Part shown: positions 1-6,594 of the stretch, piece after piece
Layout: every line of letters begins with the position of its first letter
Position numbering within the stretch: position 1 is the stretch's first letter
Assembly (NCBI GenBank): GCA_047975295.1
Contig: JBKEDH010000019.1
Span: 1-9,259 of the forward strand
Direction of reading: 5' to 3'
DNA: 9,259 bases
From: JBKEDH01 sp047975295
GTDB lineage: Bacteria; Bacteroidota; Bacteroidia; Flavobacteriales; Flavobacteriaceae
The notes under the pieces: model-generated
Told to the model about the DNA's origin: nothing
The model's database searches: none
What the model saw: only the letters and a program-made list of their open reading frames with translations
Made by a program: the position numbers and the translations under genes

Positions 1-227
1 ACAGTACTAAGGATAAATGGATTTCGATTTTTTTCTATAGTAATGAACATTTTCCTGTCCACATTCATGTCGAAAAAGATAATAAGACAGCTAAATTCGA
101 TTTAAATGAAATTGAACTTGAGAGGTCAAGAGGATTTAATGCTTCTGAATTAAAAGAAATGCGTAAATTAGTGATTGATAATGTTGAATTTTTTAAAAAC
201 AAATGGGATGAGTATTTTAACAATTAG
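1..227 (+). CDS. DUF4160 family protein, C-terminal part (5' end outside window)
   Basis: This is the final 74 codons of a gene that enters from the left; the reading frame begins at base 3 and stops with TAG at 225-227. The segment SIFFYSNEHFPVHIHVEKD carries the H-x-P-V-H-x-H-V signature of DUF4160, followed by the short strand NKTAKFDLNEIELE and the helical end SELKEMRKLVIDNVEFFKNKWDEYF. That is the usual family ending: a helix with a basic/aromatic face closing on W-x-E/Y-F. DUF4160 proteins are about 80-90 residues, so only about ten residues are missing. They are typically encoded directly before a DUF2442 gene, as here, where the next gene overlaps by 20 bases. The pair is often listed as a toxin-antitoxin-like module, but its biochemical activity is not established. 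The family call is fairly secure; function is unknown. Confidence 0.82.
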   Translation, partial: STKDKWISIFFYSNEHFPVHIHVEKDNKTAKFDLNEIELERSRGFNASELKEMRKLVIDNVEFFKNKWDEYFNN

Positions 228-444
228 TAAATCAAAATTTGCAACTGATATATCGTTTAAAGAAACCAAAATGATAATTCTATATGAAGATGGACGCGAA
301 TTATCCGATCCATTAGAATGGTTTCGTAAATTAAGAAACTCTACAAGAGTGAAATTAGAAAAAAGGCGTTTTATTGCGACAGGAGAAAGTAATCATAGTG
401 AAGAATTGGATGAAGATATTTCTATTGAAAATTTATTAGAATAA
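208..444 (+). CDS. DUF2442 family protein, partner of DUF4160
   Basis: A 78-residue protein. The core is MIILYEDGRELSDPLEWF followed by RKLRNSTRVKLEKRRFIATG and the closing DEDISIENLLE, which is the DUF2442 pattern (x-F/Y-x-DG-x-E-L-x-x-PL-x-W-x-P/R-x-L ... DEDIS-x-E-x-LL). An in-frame ATG exists at 175, but I chose 208 because it gives MSILTISKSKFATDISF, the usual family length and N-terminus; the earlier ATG lies deep inside the preceding gene. The start overlaps the end of the DUF4160 gene by 20 bases, so the two are probably translationally coupled. DUF2442 proteins are small and some resemble NE0471-type N-terminal domains. They are thought to be antitoxin- or DNA-binding-like partners, but this is not proven. 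The gene converges on the long minus-strand series. Confidence 0.85.
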   Translation: MSILTISKSKFATDISFKETKMIILYEDGRELSDPLEWFRKLRNSTRVKLEKRRFIATGESNHSEELDEDISIENLLE

Positions 445-611
445 CTTTTGTTAACATTACATATACGAAATAGCATCTTATACTTTTCTAATAGTCATTT
501 TTGTTTTGTGTAGTATTAAATAATAGCTATAGTGCAATTTACTCCGCTACTGAAGTATATGAACAGCCATTGCCCCTCTTAAAAGAGAACATCTTTTATT
601 TCGATTATATT
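445..611. other. Convergent intergenic gap between DUF2442 and the minus-strand series
   Basis: This 167-base gap separates the ends of two convergent transcription units. The best structure is a weak A/T-only stem, AAAAGA (581-586) against TCTTTT (592-597) with a five-base loop, which could serve as a poor terminator in either direction. There is no G/C-rich stem with a clean U tract. I see no gene or tRNA here. Confidence 0.4.
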
Positions 612-1403
612 CTACCTATCGCTAATTGATTTTTCTCTTAATCTACATGTAAAATATATAGTTCCGGTTAGGTTTATTTTGTCCATATTGGAATCGCTGT
701 AAACATATTTTGCCATACCGCTTTCATAATCGTTTACTCTGTAATAATCTTCGGTTTTAAAGGTTAGATGTCCCAATATCTCTTCGCCAATAGTGAAGGT
801 GGGTGCATTTTTAAGTATTAGCGTTTGTTTTTGATTACTTACCGATACATTATCGGTTAGTGTACCGTCAGTTAATTTTAGTTTATATATAGATTGATCG
901 TGTGTACCTGCCCAATAGCTGCTTGTAAATGTTTTTTGGGTCAATTTGAGCCTAAATGAAAATCCGCTAAACACCCAAATATCCATATAAGCATGGATGG
1001 TGTCGTTGCTTACATAACAATTACATTCTGTTGAAATAGTATCTTGCGAACTACTAAATATATCTTGTTCTATAATGTCGTTTTTTAAAGTTTTTAAAAA
1101 ATAACGGCTTCGGTTATCTGCATATTTTTGTGTTTTTGCTTTTTTGTGCAAAATGTATTTTTGCCGTTTTTCATGGGGAAGACTATCAATAATAAAATGA
1201 TTTTCTTCCATCATTTTAAATTTTTTGGCGTTGTATTGTTCTTTTTTTTGGGCAAATATTCGCTCTCTTTCGGTAAGTTTCTCAAATCTTTCCTTATTGG
1301 GAATAACACCTATTTTATATGGTGTATATTCTGTATTTTGTCCAAAGCACCCTACAAACGGCAGTATGGTTGCTAATAGCCATAGGTTTATTTTTAATTT
1401 CAT
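612..1403 (-). CDS. Exported protein of unknown family (last gene of the series)
   Basis: I do not recognise this 263-residue protein. It starts MKLKINLWLLATILPFVGCFGQ, a basic n-region plus hydrophobic core ending in VGC-FGQ. It is therefore exported, either as a lipoprotein on the Cys (the -3 residue is Phe, so the lipobox is imperfect) or cut by signal peptidase I after FG. An ATG eight codons earlier (1427) overlaps the end of the preceding gene as AATGAATAA and would lengthen the n-region; I prefer 1403 because the signal peptide is then of ordinary length. The mature part begins with a highly charged helical stretch rich in Lys, Glu and Arg (about residues 35-110). It continues with alternating hydrophobic/polar segments such as IWVFSGFSFRLKLTQKTF and KINLTGTIYFTCRL that look like beta strands. 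Its place at the end of an immunity-type gene series suggests a protective role outside the cytoplasm, by context only. Confidence 0.7.
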   Translation of the reverse strand: MKLKINLWLLATILPFVGCFGQNTEYTPYKIGVIPNKERFEKLTERERIFAQKKEQYNAKKFKMMEENHFIIDSLPHEKRQKYILHKKAKTQKYADNRSRYFLKTLKNDIIEQDIFSSSQDTISTECNCYVSNDTIHAYMDIWVFSGFSFRLKLTQKTFTSSYWAGTHDQSIYKLKLTDGTLTDNVSVSNQKQTLILKNAPTFTIGEEILGHLTFKTEDYYRVNDYESGMAKYVYSDSNMDKINLTGTIYFTCRLREKSISDR

Positions 1404-1419
1404 CGTATAAAGATAAAGA

Positions 1420-2448
1420 TTATTCATTCTCTATTAAATTGTTGTCGTAGCTATGTTCTTTTTCGATTATGTCTAAGGTTTTTTCATCCGGTTTGTTTAT
1501 ATAAATGTTGAACATACCCCATGTTTCCTTTACCGACCCAAAACTTTCATCACATTTTTTTACAGCGTGATAATAGCCGAATACGATGGGTATATTGCCA
1601 CCTATCAATGATTCGGTAGAGAAATAAACATCATCGGCCAGATTAGGGAACAACAGTCCTTTGTGACAATTTTCTTGTTTCTGCTGTACACTTCTATCTA
1701 TAGGGATTTGAAGAGTTCCGTATTCTATAGGGCTATCTTCTTCCCGTTGAAGAAAATAAAGATTTGTTTTCTTTAAAACACCGAAAAAAAAGTATTTATA
1801 ATTTCGGGGAATGTAAAAGTTATTGCATATTATTTTCTCATAAAAGCCATCCTCTTCAAAATAATCTTTGAGATGATAAGGAGAACTGGAATATATATTG
1901 GTTGCATCATGACAACGGGGGTAAATATTCGTAAATAATCGACTGTTCTCAATTATTTCTATTCTTCGTAAAGTTACTGTTGGTAATTTTAGTTTTTGTT
2001 TAATTTCAAATTCAGACCAATCAGCTTCTAAATTTATTGCCAATCGCTCTCTGTATTCAGGTTTAAATAACGCTTGGGTCTCATACACCAAATTTGGAAT
2101 ACTATATGTTCCTTTCCTAAAAGGGATTTTAAGTACGATATCTTCATACATGGAGGTTGGCGGATGGACAAACATGGTGTCTTTTTTATGTACCAAAGTA
2201 ATATATCCTGTAAAACCACCTCCTATTGGTGTTTTTGTACCGATAACTTTATAGGTACCTGAAAGGGCTTTAAGGTCTTTTACTGTATTGTTGCGGGTGT
2301 CGTTCCAAAAAACAGTGTATTTTTTGGATAAAGATTTGTCTTTGATACTAAAAATTAAATCGGCTCCATAGGGTCCCGGCTGTGAAAAACAACAAGGAGT
2401 TGTTATGAATAGGACAACAATTAAAAATAGCTGCCGGTGCATGTTCAT
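1420..2448 (-). CDS. Exported protein of unknown family with N-terminal signal peptide
   Basis: From the chosen ATG (complement of 2446-2448) the product has 342 residues and begins MNMHRQLFLIVVLFITT, then PCCFSQPGPYG. This is a short basic start, a hydrophobic core and a cleavage site around FSQ, typical of Bacteroidota exported proteins. The open frame extends to an ATG at 2526, but that would put 26 mostly charged residues before the signal core, so the internal start (or MHRQ at 2442) is more likely. The mature protein is mixed beta-rich with several Cys (for example YPRC, KIICNNF, ENCHKG, VKKCDES), which could form disulfides outside the cytoplasm. Near the N-terminus are ITLVHKKDTMFVHPP and a Gly-rich TPIGGGFTGY turn. 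No known domain is apparent. It ends 16 bases before the next gene and probably forms a pair with it, since both are exported and adjacent. Confidence 0.72.
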   Translation of the reverse strand: MNMHRQLFLIVVLFITTPCCFSQPGPYGADLIFSIKDKSLSKKYTVFWNDTRNNTVKDLKALSGTYKVIGTKTPIGGGFTGYITLVHKKDTMFVHPPTSMYEDIVLKIPFRKGTYSIPNLVYETQALFKPEYRERLAINLEADWSEFEIKQKLKLPTVTLRRIEIIENSRLFTNIYPRCHDATNIYSSSPYHLKDYFEEDGFYEKIICNNFYIPRNYKYFFFGVLKKTNLYFLQREEDSPIEYGTLQIPIDRSVQQKQENCHKGLLFPNLADDVYFSTESLIGGNIPIVFGYYHAVKKCDESFGSVKETWGMFNIYINKPDEKTLDIIEKEHSYDNNLIENE

Positions 2449-2584
2449 CCTGTTATGCTTATGTAGGAAAACTAAAAGAGCTTTTTTGAATTTATTTATT
2501 TCTGAATTACCTTTTAATAGTTCCATTTTTTATTCTTTTTCTGATTGCATATAAGGTTTTTAAAGCACTTTTTCACCGTTTATC

Positions 2585-3430
2585 CTATTCTTCGGTTATT
2601 AAATCGTTTATATTTTTGCTACGGAAATTTTCTAAAAAGAAGTGCACCAATTTGCTTGTTGGGCTATCGGGGTATTTTGTAATAAAACGGGAAAACTCTT
2701 CTCTATTTTCCGGATAAATATAAAGACTGTCCGGGTTGGCACGTTCGATGGTAGGCGTATTATCTAACCCTATTAAATAATCGTGTTGGTAAAACCGGTA
2801 ATTTTCTTTAACCTGTTCTACCAATGGGCTATTAGGGTATTGCTCCATAAAATTTTCCCATGTTATGATGCGTTCGCCCAATTCCCGAAAACTAATAACC
2901 AATCCTGCATCTGCCGAATAAAGCGATTTGTTTTCTTCTTTTATGATGGACAGGTAAGCCTTATAATCTTCTGTAACATAATGGCTAAAGATGGTATCAT
3001 AAAAATTGGGAGTTGTGGTTATTTCAACATAACCTTCGCCCAATTCTTCAAAAACCAAATCGTGCTTTTTTAAGGATTCGCCAAGTTCCTTTATTTGGTT
3101 TTTACTTTCAATATCGTCATGATAAAATCGGTCTAAAATATCTAACTCAGAAGCTGTAATTTCGGCAAGTGTTATTTGGTTTTCTTTGCTGTATGCTTCG
3201 TATAATCTGTTAGCTTCTTCTTTGGAGACTGTTTGAAGTTTTTTTAAAATAGCGGTTTTGTTTTTAGAGAACAGATTCAATAATCCATTAACATCTTCTG
3301 AAGTGCTATCAATAGCATTAACAACGCTTAACGAATCGTTCCTACTATCGGTTTGGCTATTGGAATTGTTGTTTTTATTGCCACAAGAAAAAAGTAGCAT
3401 TGCACTGATTATACAGAAAATAATCTTCAT
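2585..3430 (-). CDS. Lipoprotein with two YP(N/D)SP helical repeats, unknown function
   Basis: A 281-residue protein. MKIIFCIISAMLLFSCGNK is a lipoprotein signal with lipobox L13-F14-S15-C16, so Cys16 should be lipidated. A low-complexity Asn/Ser/Asp linker follows (about 17-48), which would hold the globular part off the membrane. The rest is mostly predicted helix. Residues 198-214 (YPNSPLVEQVKENYRFY) and 253-269 (YPDSPTSKLVHFFLENF) are two copies of a TPR-like motif: a YP-x-SP turn, then a helix. This resembles the YPxSPxxxxA turn of TPR/YfiO-type outer-membrane lipoproteins, but the similarity is short. The gene begins five bases after the stop of the preceding gene, so it is almost certainly co-transcribed and probably coupled. 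The lack of Asp directly after Cys16 gives no sign of inner-membrane retention, and in Bacteroidota an outer-membrane location is plausible. Function is not known; a periplasmic immunity role is inferred from neighbours only. Confidence 0.75.
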   Translation of the reverse strand: MKIIFCIISAMLLFSCGNKNNNSNSQTDSRNDSLSVVNAIDSTSEDVNGLLNLFSKNKTAILKKLQTVSKEEANRLYEAYSKENQITLAEITASELDILDRFYHDDIESKNQIKELGESLKKHDLVFEELGEGYVEITTTPNFYDTIFSHYVTEDYKAYLSIIKEENKSLYSADAGLVISFRELGERIITWENFMEQYPNSPLVEQVKENYRFYQHDYLIGLDNTPTIERANPDSLYIYPENREEFSRFITKYPDSPTSKLVHFFLENFRSKNINDLITEE

Positions 3431-3435
3431 TTTTT

Positions 3436-3900
3436 TTATATTTTATAGCGTTTGAATGTAAAATTAAACATATTTTCCACAAAGTTGTTTTGTAGAAAAT
3501 CGTTGGATAATTCCCATATTATATCGGTCATGTCGTCTTGTTGGTTAATAATGCCGTTACCTTCATTTTCGGCAATTTCACCCTGCGAATAAATATATTT
3601 TCGGTCAAGGTTGGTGTGGTTGTATTTTTCGAAATAATAGGTATCCGAAACATCGGAAATCATAAACTGGATAATTTCACCTTCGAATGTCGAGATATCA
3701 TAAATATTGCCCAATTCCATGATTATTAAGGTTCCGGTAGCTGTTTGTAAAATATCTACTGTATTTTGGGGACGGAAAGTACTAAAGGCTTCTTCGGTAT
3801 TTACGTTGTTCAAAAAAGTAATTTTACCACCTAATAATGTTTCTATTTCTGTGTCTTTTATTTGTTTTTTAATAAGCAATCCTGCTATGTTAAATCCCAT
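3436..3900 (-). CDS. Small cytoplasmic protein beginning MGFNIAGLLI, putative immunity protein
   Basis: A 154-residue protein without a signal peptide. It begins MGFNIAGLLIKKQIKDTEIETLLGG and continues with an EEAFSTFRPQNTVDI segment. Next come a hydrophobic strand GTLIIMELG and an aromatic-rich middle, then an acidic stretch ending in DIIWELSNDFLQNNF. The last residues are NFTFKRYKI. From memory, small Bacteroidota proteins with the same MGFNIAGL-type start, a central GTLI strand and a final F-x-x-RY are found near polymorphic toxin genes. I cannot name a Pfam family, so this is a remembered pattern rather than a verified hit. It sits 25 bases behind the MORN gene and 5 bases ahead of the lipoprotein gene, inside the same transcription unit. 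An immunity function is plausible but unproven. Confidence 0.65.
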   Translation of the reverse strand: MGFNIAGLLIKKQIKDTEIETLLGGKITFLNNVNTEEAFSTFRPQNTVDILQTATGTLIIMELGNIYDISTFEGEIIQFMISDVSDTYYFEKYNHTNLDRKYIYSQGEIAENEGNGIINQQDDMTDIIWELSNDFLQNNFVENMFNFTFKRYKI

Positions 3901-3925
3901 AATTTGTTTTTTTTATTTTGTTATG

Positions 3926-4915
3926 TTACTGTTCTTCTTTGGTGTTTGTTAGGTTGCCCTGCTCGTCGTAGTATTGCCATTCTCCAACTTTTTCTCCATT
4001 TACAGATGCTCCGGAGCTTTCCAATTGTCCGCTACTGTAATAGGTTTTCCACGTTCCGGTACGTTTGCCGTTTTTGTCGTATTGACCCACTTTGGCCAAT
4101 TGCCCATTATCGTGGTAGCCCCGCCATTCGCCTGTACTTTTTCCGTTATTATAGTTTCCGGTTGTTTTTAATTTTCCGTTGTCGTGGTACCAATTCCATT
4201 TACCTGTTTGTTTACCATCTTCGTAACGGCCACTTATCCATAATTGCCCATCGGTATTATAACGTTTAGATTCGCCTGTTTCTTTTCCGGCCTTAAAGTA
4301 TTCTATGCTTGCTAATTGCCCGTTTTTGTAATAAGATAGCCATTTGCCGGTTTTTAGTCCGTTTTCGTATTGTCCTTGCCAATCTAATGCGCCATGTTCG
4401 TAATACCTTATCCATGTTCCGGTTTTCTTTTCGTGGCTTTCATAACGACCCGTACAAGAAAGCTGTCCGTTTTCGTGATAGGTTTTCCATGTGCCAATTA
4501 ACATGCCGTTTTTGTAAGTTCCTATTTCCGAGAGTTGTCCGTTTGTATAAAATGTTTGCCATTTCCCTTCTTTGTTTCCGTTGGCATACGCACCAATATC
4601 TATTATTACACCATCTATATTGTAATTTTTCCATGTTCCGGTTCGTTTGTCATTTTGGTAATTTCCGCTTTTGGATACTATACCGTTATCGAAATATTCT
4701 TTCCACTTGCCTTGCTGTTTACCATTTTTGTATGTGGTTGTATATTGCAGTGTTCCGTTTGTGTAAAACCGTTTCCATTTGCCCTTTTTTTCGCCCTTGG
4801 CATTGTATTGCCCGATTTCTTCTACAAGACCATTTTCGTGATAGGTTTTATGTTTTTCTTGCCCCAACGCAACTATATGGAAGAAAAAGAAGGCTAAAAA
4901 CATTAATATTTTCAT
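3926..4915 (-). CDS. Exported MORN-variant repeat protein, YwqK antitoxin type
   Basis: A 329-residue protein. MKILMFLAFFFFHIVALGQ is a clear signal peptide with cleavage expected after LG (residue 18). Nearly all the remainder consists of 13 tandem units of about 24 residues, consensus G-x-W-K-x-Y-x-x-NGQL-x-x-x-G-x-Y-x-NGKKTG, twelve complete and the last truncated. This is the MORN-variant repeat of the YwqK family. In Bacillus, YwqK is annotated as the antitoxin of an LXG-type toxin, and related proteins are frequent in Bacteroidota. The repeats form an extended beta-hairpin solenoid, expected here in the periplasm or on the cell surface. Unit 9 is the most divergent: it opens ESKRYNTDG instead of KW/TW. 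The gene follows its upstream neighbour by 40 bases. The family call is firm; the antitoxin role is inferred from the family name and the neighbours, and a general surface or binding role is equally possible. Confidence 0.85.
   Translation of the reverse strand: MKILMFLAFFFFHIVALGQEKHKTYHENGLVEEIGQYNAKGEKKGKWKRFYTNGTLQYTTTYKNGKQQGKWKEYFDNGIVSKSGNYQNDKRTGTWKNYNIDGVIIDIGAYANGNKEGKWQTFYTNGQLSEIGTYKNGMLIGTWKTYHENGQLSCTGRYESHEKKTGTWIRYYEHGALDWQGQYENGLKTGKWLSYYKNGQLASIEYFKAGKETGESKRYNTDGQLWISGRYEDGKQTGKWNWYHDNGKLKTTGNYNNGKSTGEWRGYHDNGQLAKVGQYDKNGKRTGTWKTYYSSGQLESSGASVNGEKVGEWQYYDEQGNLTNTKEEQ
3947..4855 (-). repeat. Tandem MORN-type coding repeat, 13 units of about 72-75 bases
   Basis: The DNA behind the 13 protein units repeats with a 72-75 base period. 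On the + strand the recurrent element is CCATGTTCCGGT or TTTGCC(A/C)GT followed by a pyrimidine-rich CCGTTTTCGTA block. Units differ enough that they are not recent duplications, although the TGGAAAACNTA core recurs in several. Such arrays can gain or lose units by slippage. Confidence 0.75.
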
Positions 4916-4937
4916 GTTGTTGTTTGTTTTTATGCTT

Positions 4938-4956
4938 AGAAGTGGTTTAAACTTCT
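4938..4956 (-). promoter_or_regulatory. Small intercistronic hairpin before the MORN gene
   Basis: AGAAGT (4938-4943) and ACTTCT (4951-4956) form a perfect six-base stem with a seven-base loop, starting at the stop codon of the upstream gene. It has no following U tract in the direction of transcription, so it is more likely an RNA processing or stability element, or chance, than a terminator. Confidence 0.25.
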
Positions 4957-6044
4957 TATTGTATTTTCCTGTTTAGAATAATTAATGTTTTATTTTGTTC
5001 GCCTTCATCTGTACTCGGATAAAAAAGAACGGCATAGCCATTTTTTACGGTTTTGTTTATGCTTGTAATGGCTAAGTTGTTGTTTCCTATTTCCAAAACT
5101 TCGTTTGTAAGTAGATTTTTGTAACCCCCATCTTTACTGTAGAATATTTCTAAAAGCTGTCCGTTTTTAAGGGTGAACCATCCGTTGCCAAAACCGGTAG
5201 TAAATTGTATAACAAAAGTACTATCGGCTATTTTTATAGGTTGGCAAGCGTTGTAAAATTCATTTTTAATGTCTATAAGATTTGTGGTTTTGCATGTGTC
5301 ATCGGGCAAAATAACTTCTATGGAAATTTTACCTTCTTCTTCGTGAAGAACGTATGAAGGCTCATCAAAAGACAACGAAATAACGCTTCTAAACCAAACT
5401 TTGTCCGGTATATGCCGTTCTCTTATTATATTGCCTTGTACATCTATTTGGCGATGTAGCCAGCCATTATTTGCGGTTGCCAACAGATGTATTTGGTTAT
5501 TGGCTATATACATTTTGTTGTCTCTTGGCAAAGGTAGTTTTATGTTCTTTTTTTTCTTTAGTAATCCGTTTTTATATTCTATTGTTAACATTTTATCGGG
5601 TTTGCTATCCGAAAATATTTCGACATTTAAAAAAATAGAATAAGCACCCACCACACCTATAAAATCGCCTACAAAAGGGCGGTTGCCTTTAGGTTTTTCA
5701 ATACGTTCACGGTTGAATATAGGAATGCTTATTTCTAAATCCTTATCCGGATGGTAAGGAACTACAGATACGTAATTTTCTTGTTCGGGACTTAAAAATA
5801 ATGTTGGCAAAATACCGTCATCTTCCACATAGCTTTCTACATTTCCTTCGGTATCGATAATGGTATAGACCAAATTGTAGGTTTCGTCCTTGGTATAAAT
5901 ATTAGCCGTAAAAAGTGTATTTTCGGTTATATTGATACTCTTAACCGAGCTTATACCCCATTTAACGGTTAGTGTTGTTAGCAAACCAAAAGGCGTTTTT
6001 TTATTTGTGATTTGAAAAGGGGTTATTGGGTCTATATTTTTCAT
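4956..6044 (-). CDS. Cytoplasmic 362-aa protein of unknown family
   Basis: I do not recognise this protein. It has no signal peptide or membrane segment. It begins MKNIDPITPFQITNKKTPFG and is made almost wholly of short beta-strand-like segments separated by turns. Examples are LFTANIYTKDETYNLVYTI, QIHLLATANNGWLHRQID, FVIQFTTGFGNGWFTLKNGQ, NNLAITSI and AVLFYPSTDE. Strand groups recur at roughly 45-60 residue spacing, several ending in a Gly-Trp or Asn-Gly turn (GNGWFTLKNGQ, NNGWLHRQ). This suggests a beta-propeller-like fold, but I cannot identify a blade consensus. A local Lys-rich patch KKKKNIKLPLPRDNK lies in the middle. The gene is 16 bases behind the preceding one and 40 bases ahead of the MORN gene, so it belongs to the same transcription unit. 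It starts after an A-rich leader AAAAAACAAATAGCAAC. A toxin-neutralising role is inferred from context alone. Confidence 0.6.
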   Translation of the reverse strand: MKNIDPITPFQITNKKTPFGLLTTLTVKWGISSVKSINITENTLFTANIYTKDETYNLVYTIIDTEGNVESYVEDDGILPTLFLSPEQENYVSVVPYHPDKDLEISIPIFNRERIEKPKGNRPFVGDFIGVVGAYSIFLNVEIFSDSKPDKMLTIEYKNGLLKKKKNIKLPLPRDNKMYIANNQIHLLATANNGWLHRQIDVQGNIIRERHIPDKVWFRSVISLSFDEPSYVLHEEEGKISIEVILPDDTCKTTNLIDIKNEFYNACQPIKIADSTFVIQFTTGFGNGWFTLKNGQLLEIFYSKDGGYKNLLTNEVLEIGNNNLAITSINKTVKNGYAVLFYPSTDEGEQNKTLIILNRKIQ

Positions 6045-6060
6045 GTTGCTATTTGTTTTT

Positions 6061-6585
6061 TTATAAATCTATGCCTAATTGTTGGGCTATGGTTTGTTTC
6101 CAAAGCGTTGGGTTTTCGTAGTTTTTATTATATTCTTCAACAGGAATATCAAGATACTTAAATAAGGTTTCGGTATGAGCAAAACCTACTTTTTCGCCAA
6201 CGGTTTTGAAGGTTTCAAGTGTTAATCCTGAGTCTATTTCATCTTCAAAAAATTGAAACATAATATCCAATAAAAGCATACTCCAATTGGTACCGTAGTT
6301 GCGGTATATTTTGTCGTTTTCCAGTTCGAAATAAAATATTTTTTGAATCCTATCATTATAACCAAATACCCAAAAGGTGTCGCCTTCACCAAAAATGGGA
6401 ATAATATTAAGGTTTTTCAATATTTTGTAATTGGAAATAGTGGGCAAATAATAGTAAGCGCTGTCCACATTTTCTACCCGATATTTCAGTTCGCTAATAT
6501 TTCCTACGTTTTCCACCAGTGCCTGTGGCGCTCCAAATTTAATAAGCTCGTCTTTGCGCAGATTTTCGGGAATAAGTATTTTCAT
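6061..6585 (-). CDS. Weakly SUKH-like cytoplasmic protein, putative immunity protein
   Basis: A 174-residue protein without signal peptide, beginning MKILIPENLRKDELIKFGAP. The central stretch (about 60-110) is IIPIFGEGDTFWVFGYND, then KIFYFELENDKIYRN, then a helical NWSMLLLDIMFQFFEDE. This order (hydrophobic strand, G-x-G-D turn, aromatic strand, second strand, then a helix that would pack on the sheet) recalls the SUKH/SMI1-KNR4 fold, a widespread immunity fold in polymorphic toxin systems, in which a strand carrying G-D is followed by a helix with F-x-x-F. The match is by pattern only and the N-terminal half does not look typical, so it may be a separate family with a similar look. The C-terminal 50 residues are helical. 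It starts nine bases after the ankyrin gene's stop and is probably coupled to it. Confidence 0.5.
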   Translation of the reverse strand: MKILIPENLRKDELIKFGAPQALVENVGNISELKYRVENVDSAYYYLPTISNYKILKNLNIIPIFGEGDTFWVFGYNDRIQKIFYFELENDKIYRNYGTNWSMLLLDIMFQFFEDEIDSGLTLETFKTVGEKVGFAHTETLFKYLDIPVEEYNKNYENPTLWKQTIAQQLGIDL

Positions 6586-6594
6586 TGTTATTTG

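Noticed and set aside
581..597. Possible rho-independent terminator AAAAGA/TCTTTT
   Set aside because: Only six A/T-rich pairs, no G/C stem and no proper U tract; too weak to annotate as a terminator.
1128..1376. Plus-strand open frames inside the last exported gene
   Set aside because: Phe- and Lys-rich translations without family features, opposite a minus-strand gene with a clean signal peptide; they are shadows.
2034..2219. 61-aa minus-strand frame within the 342-aa exported gene
   Set aside because: Out of frame with the larger gene, and no features support it.
2449..2526. N-terminal extension of the exported gene to the ATG at 2526
   Set aside because: It would place about 26 mostly charged residues before the signal core; the internal ATG at 2446-2448 gives a normal signal peptide. 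Not excluded.
3947..4855. CRISPR-like regular repeats
   Set aside because: The period is 72-75 bases with degenerate units that are all in frame and encode MORN repeats; there are no spacers or palindromic direct repeats.
3862..4950. Long plus-strand open frames opposite the MORN gene (including a 213-aa one)
   Set aside because: They arise from the periodic 72-75 base repeat, which keeps other frames open. Translations are Cys/Arg/Phe-rich nonsense, whereas the minus-strand frame shows 13 regular repeats.
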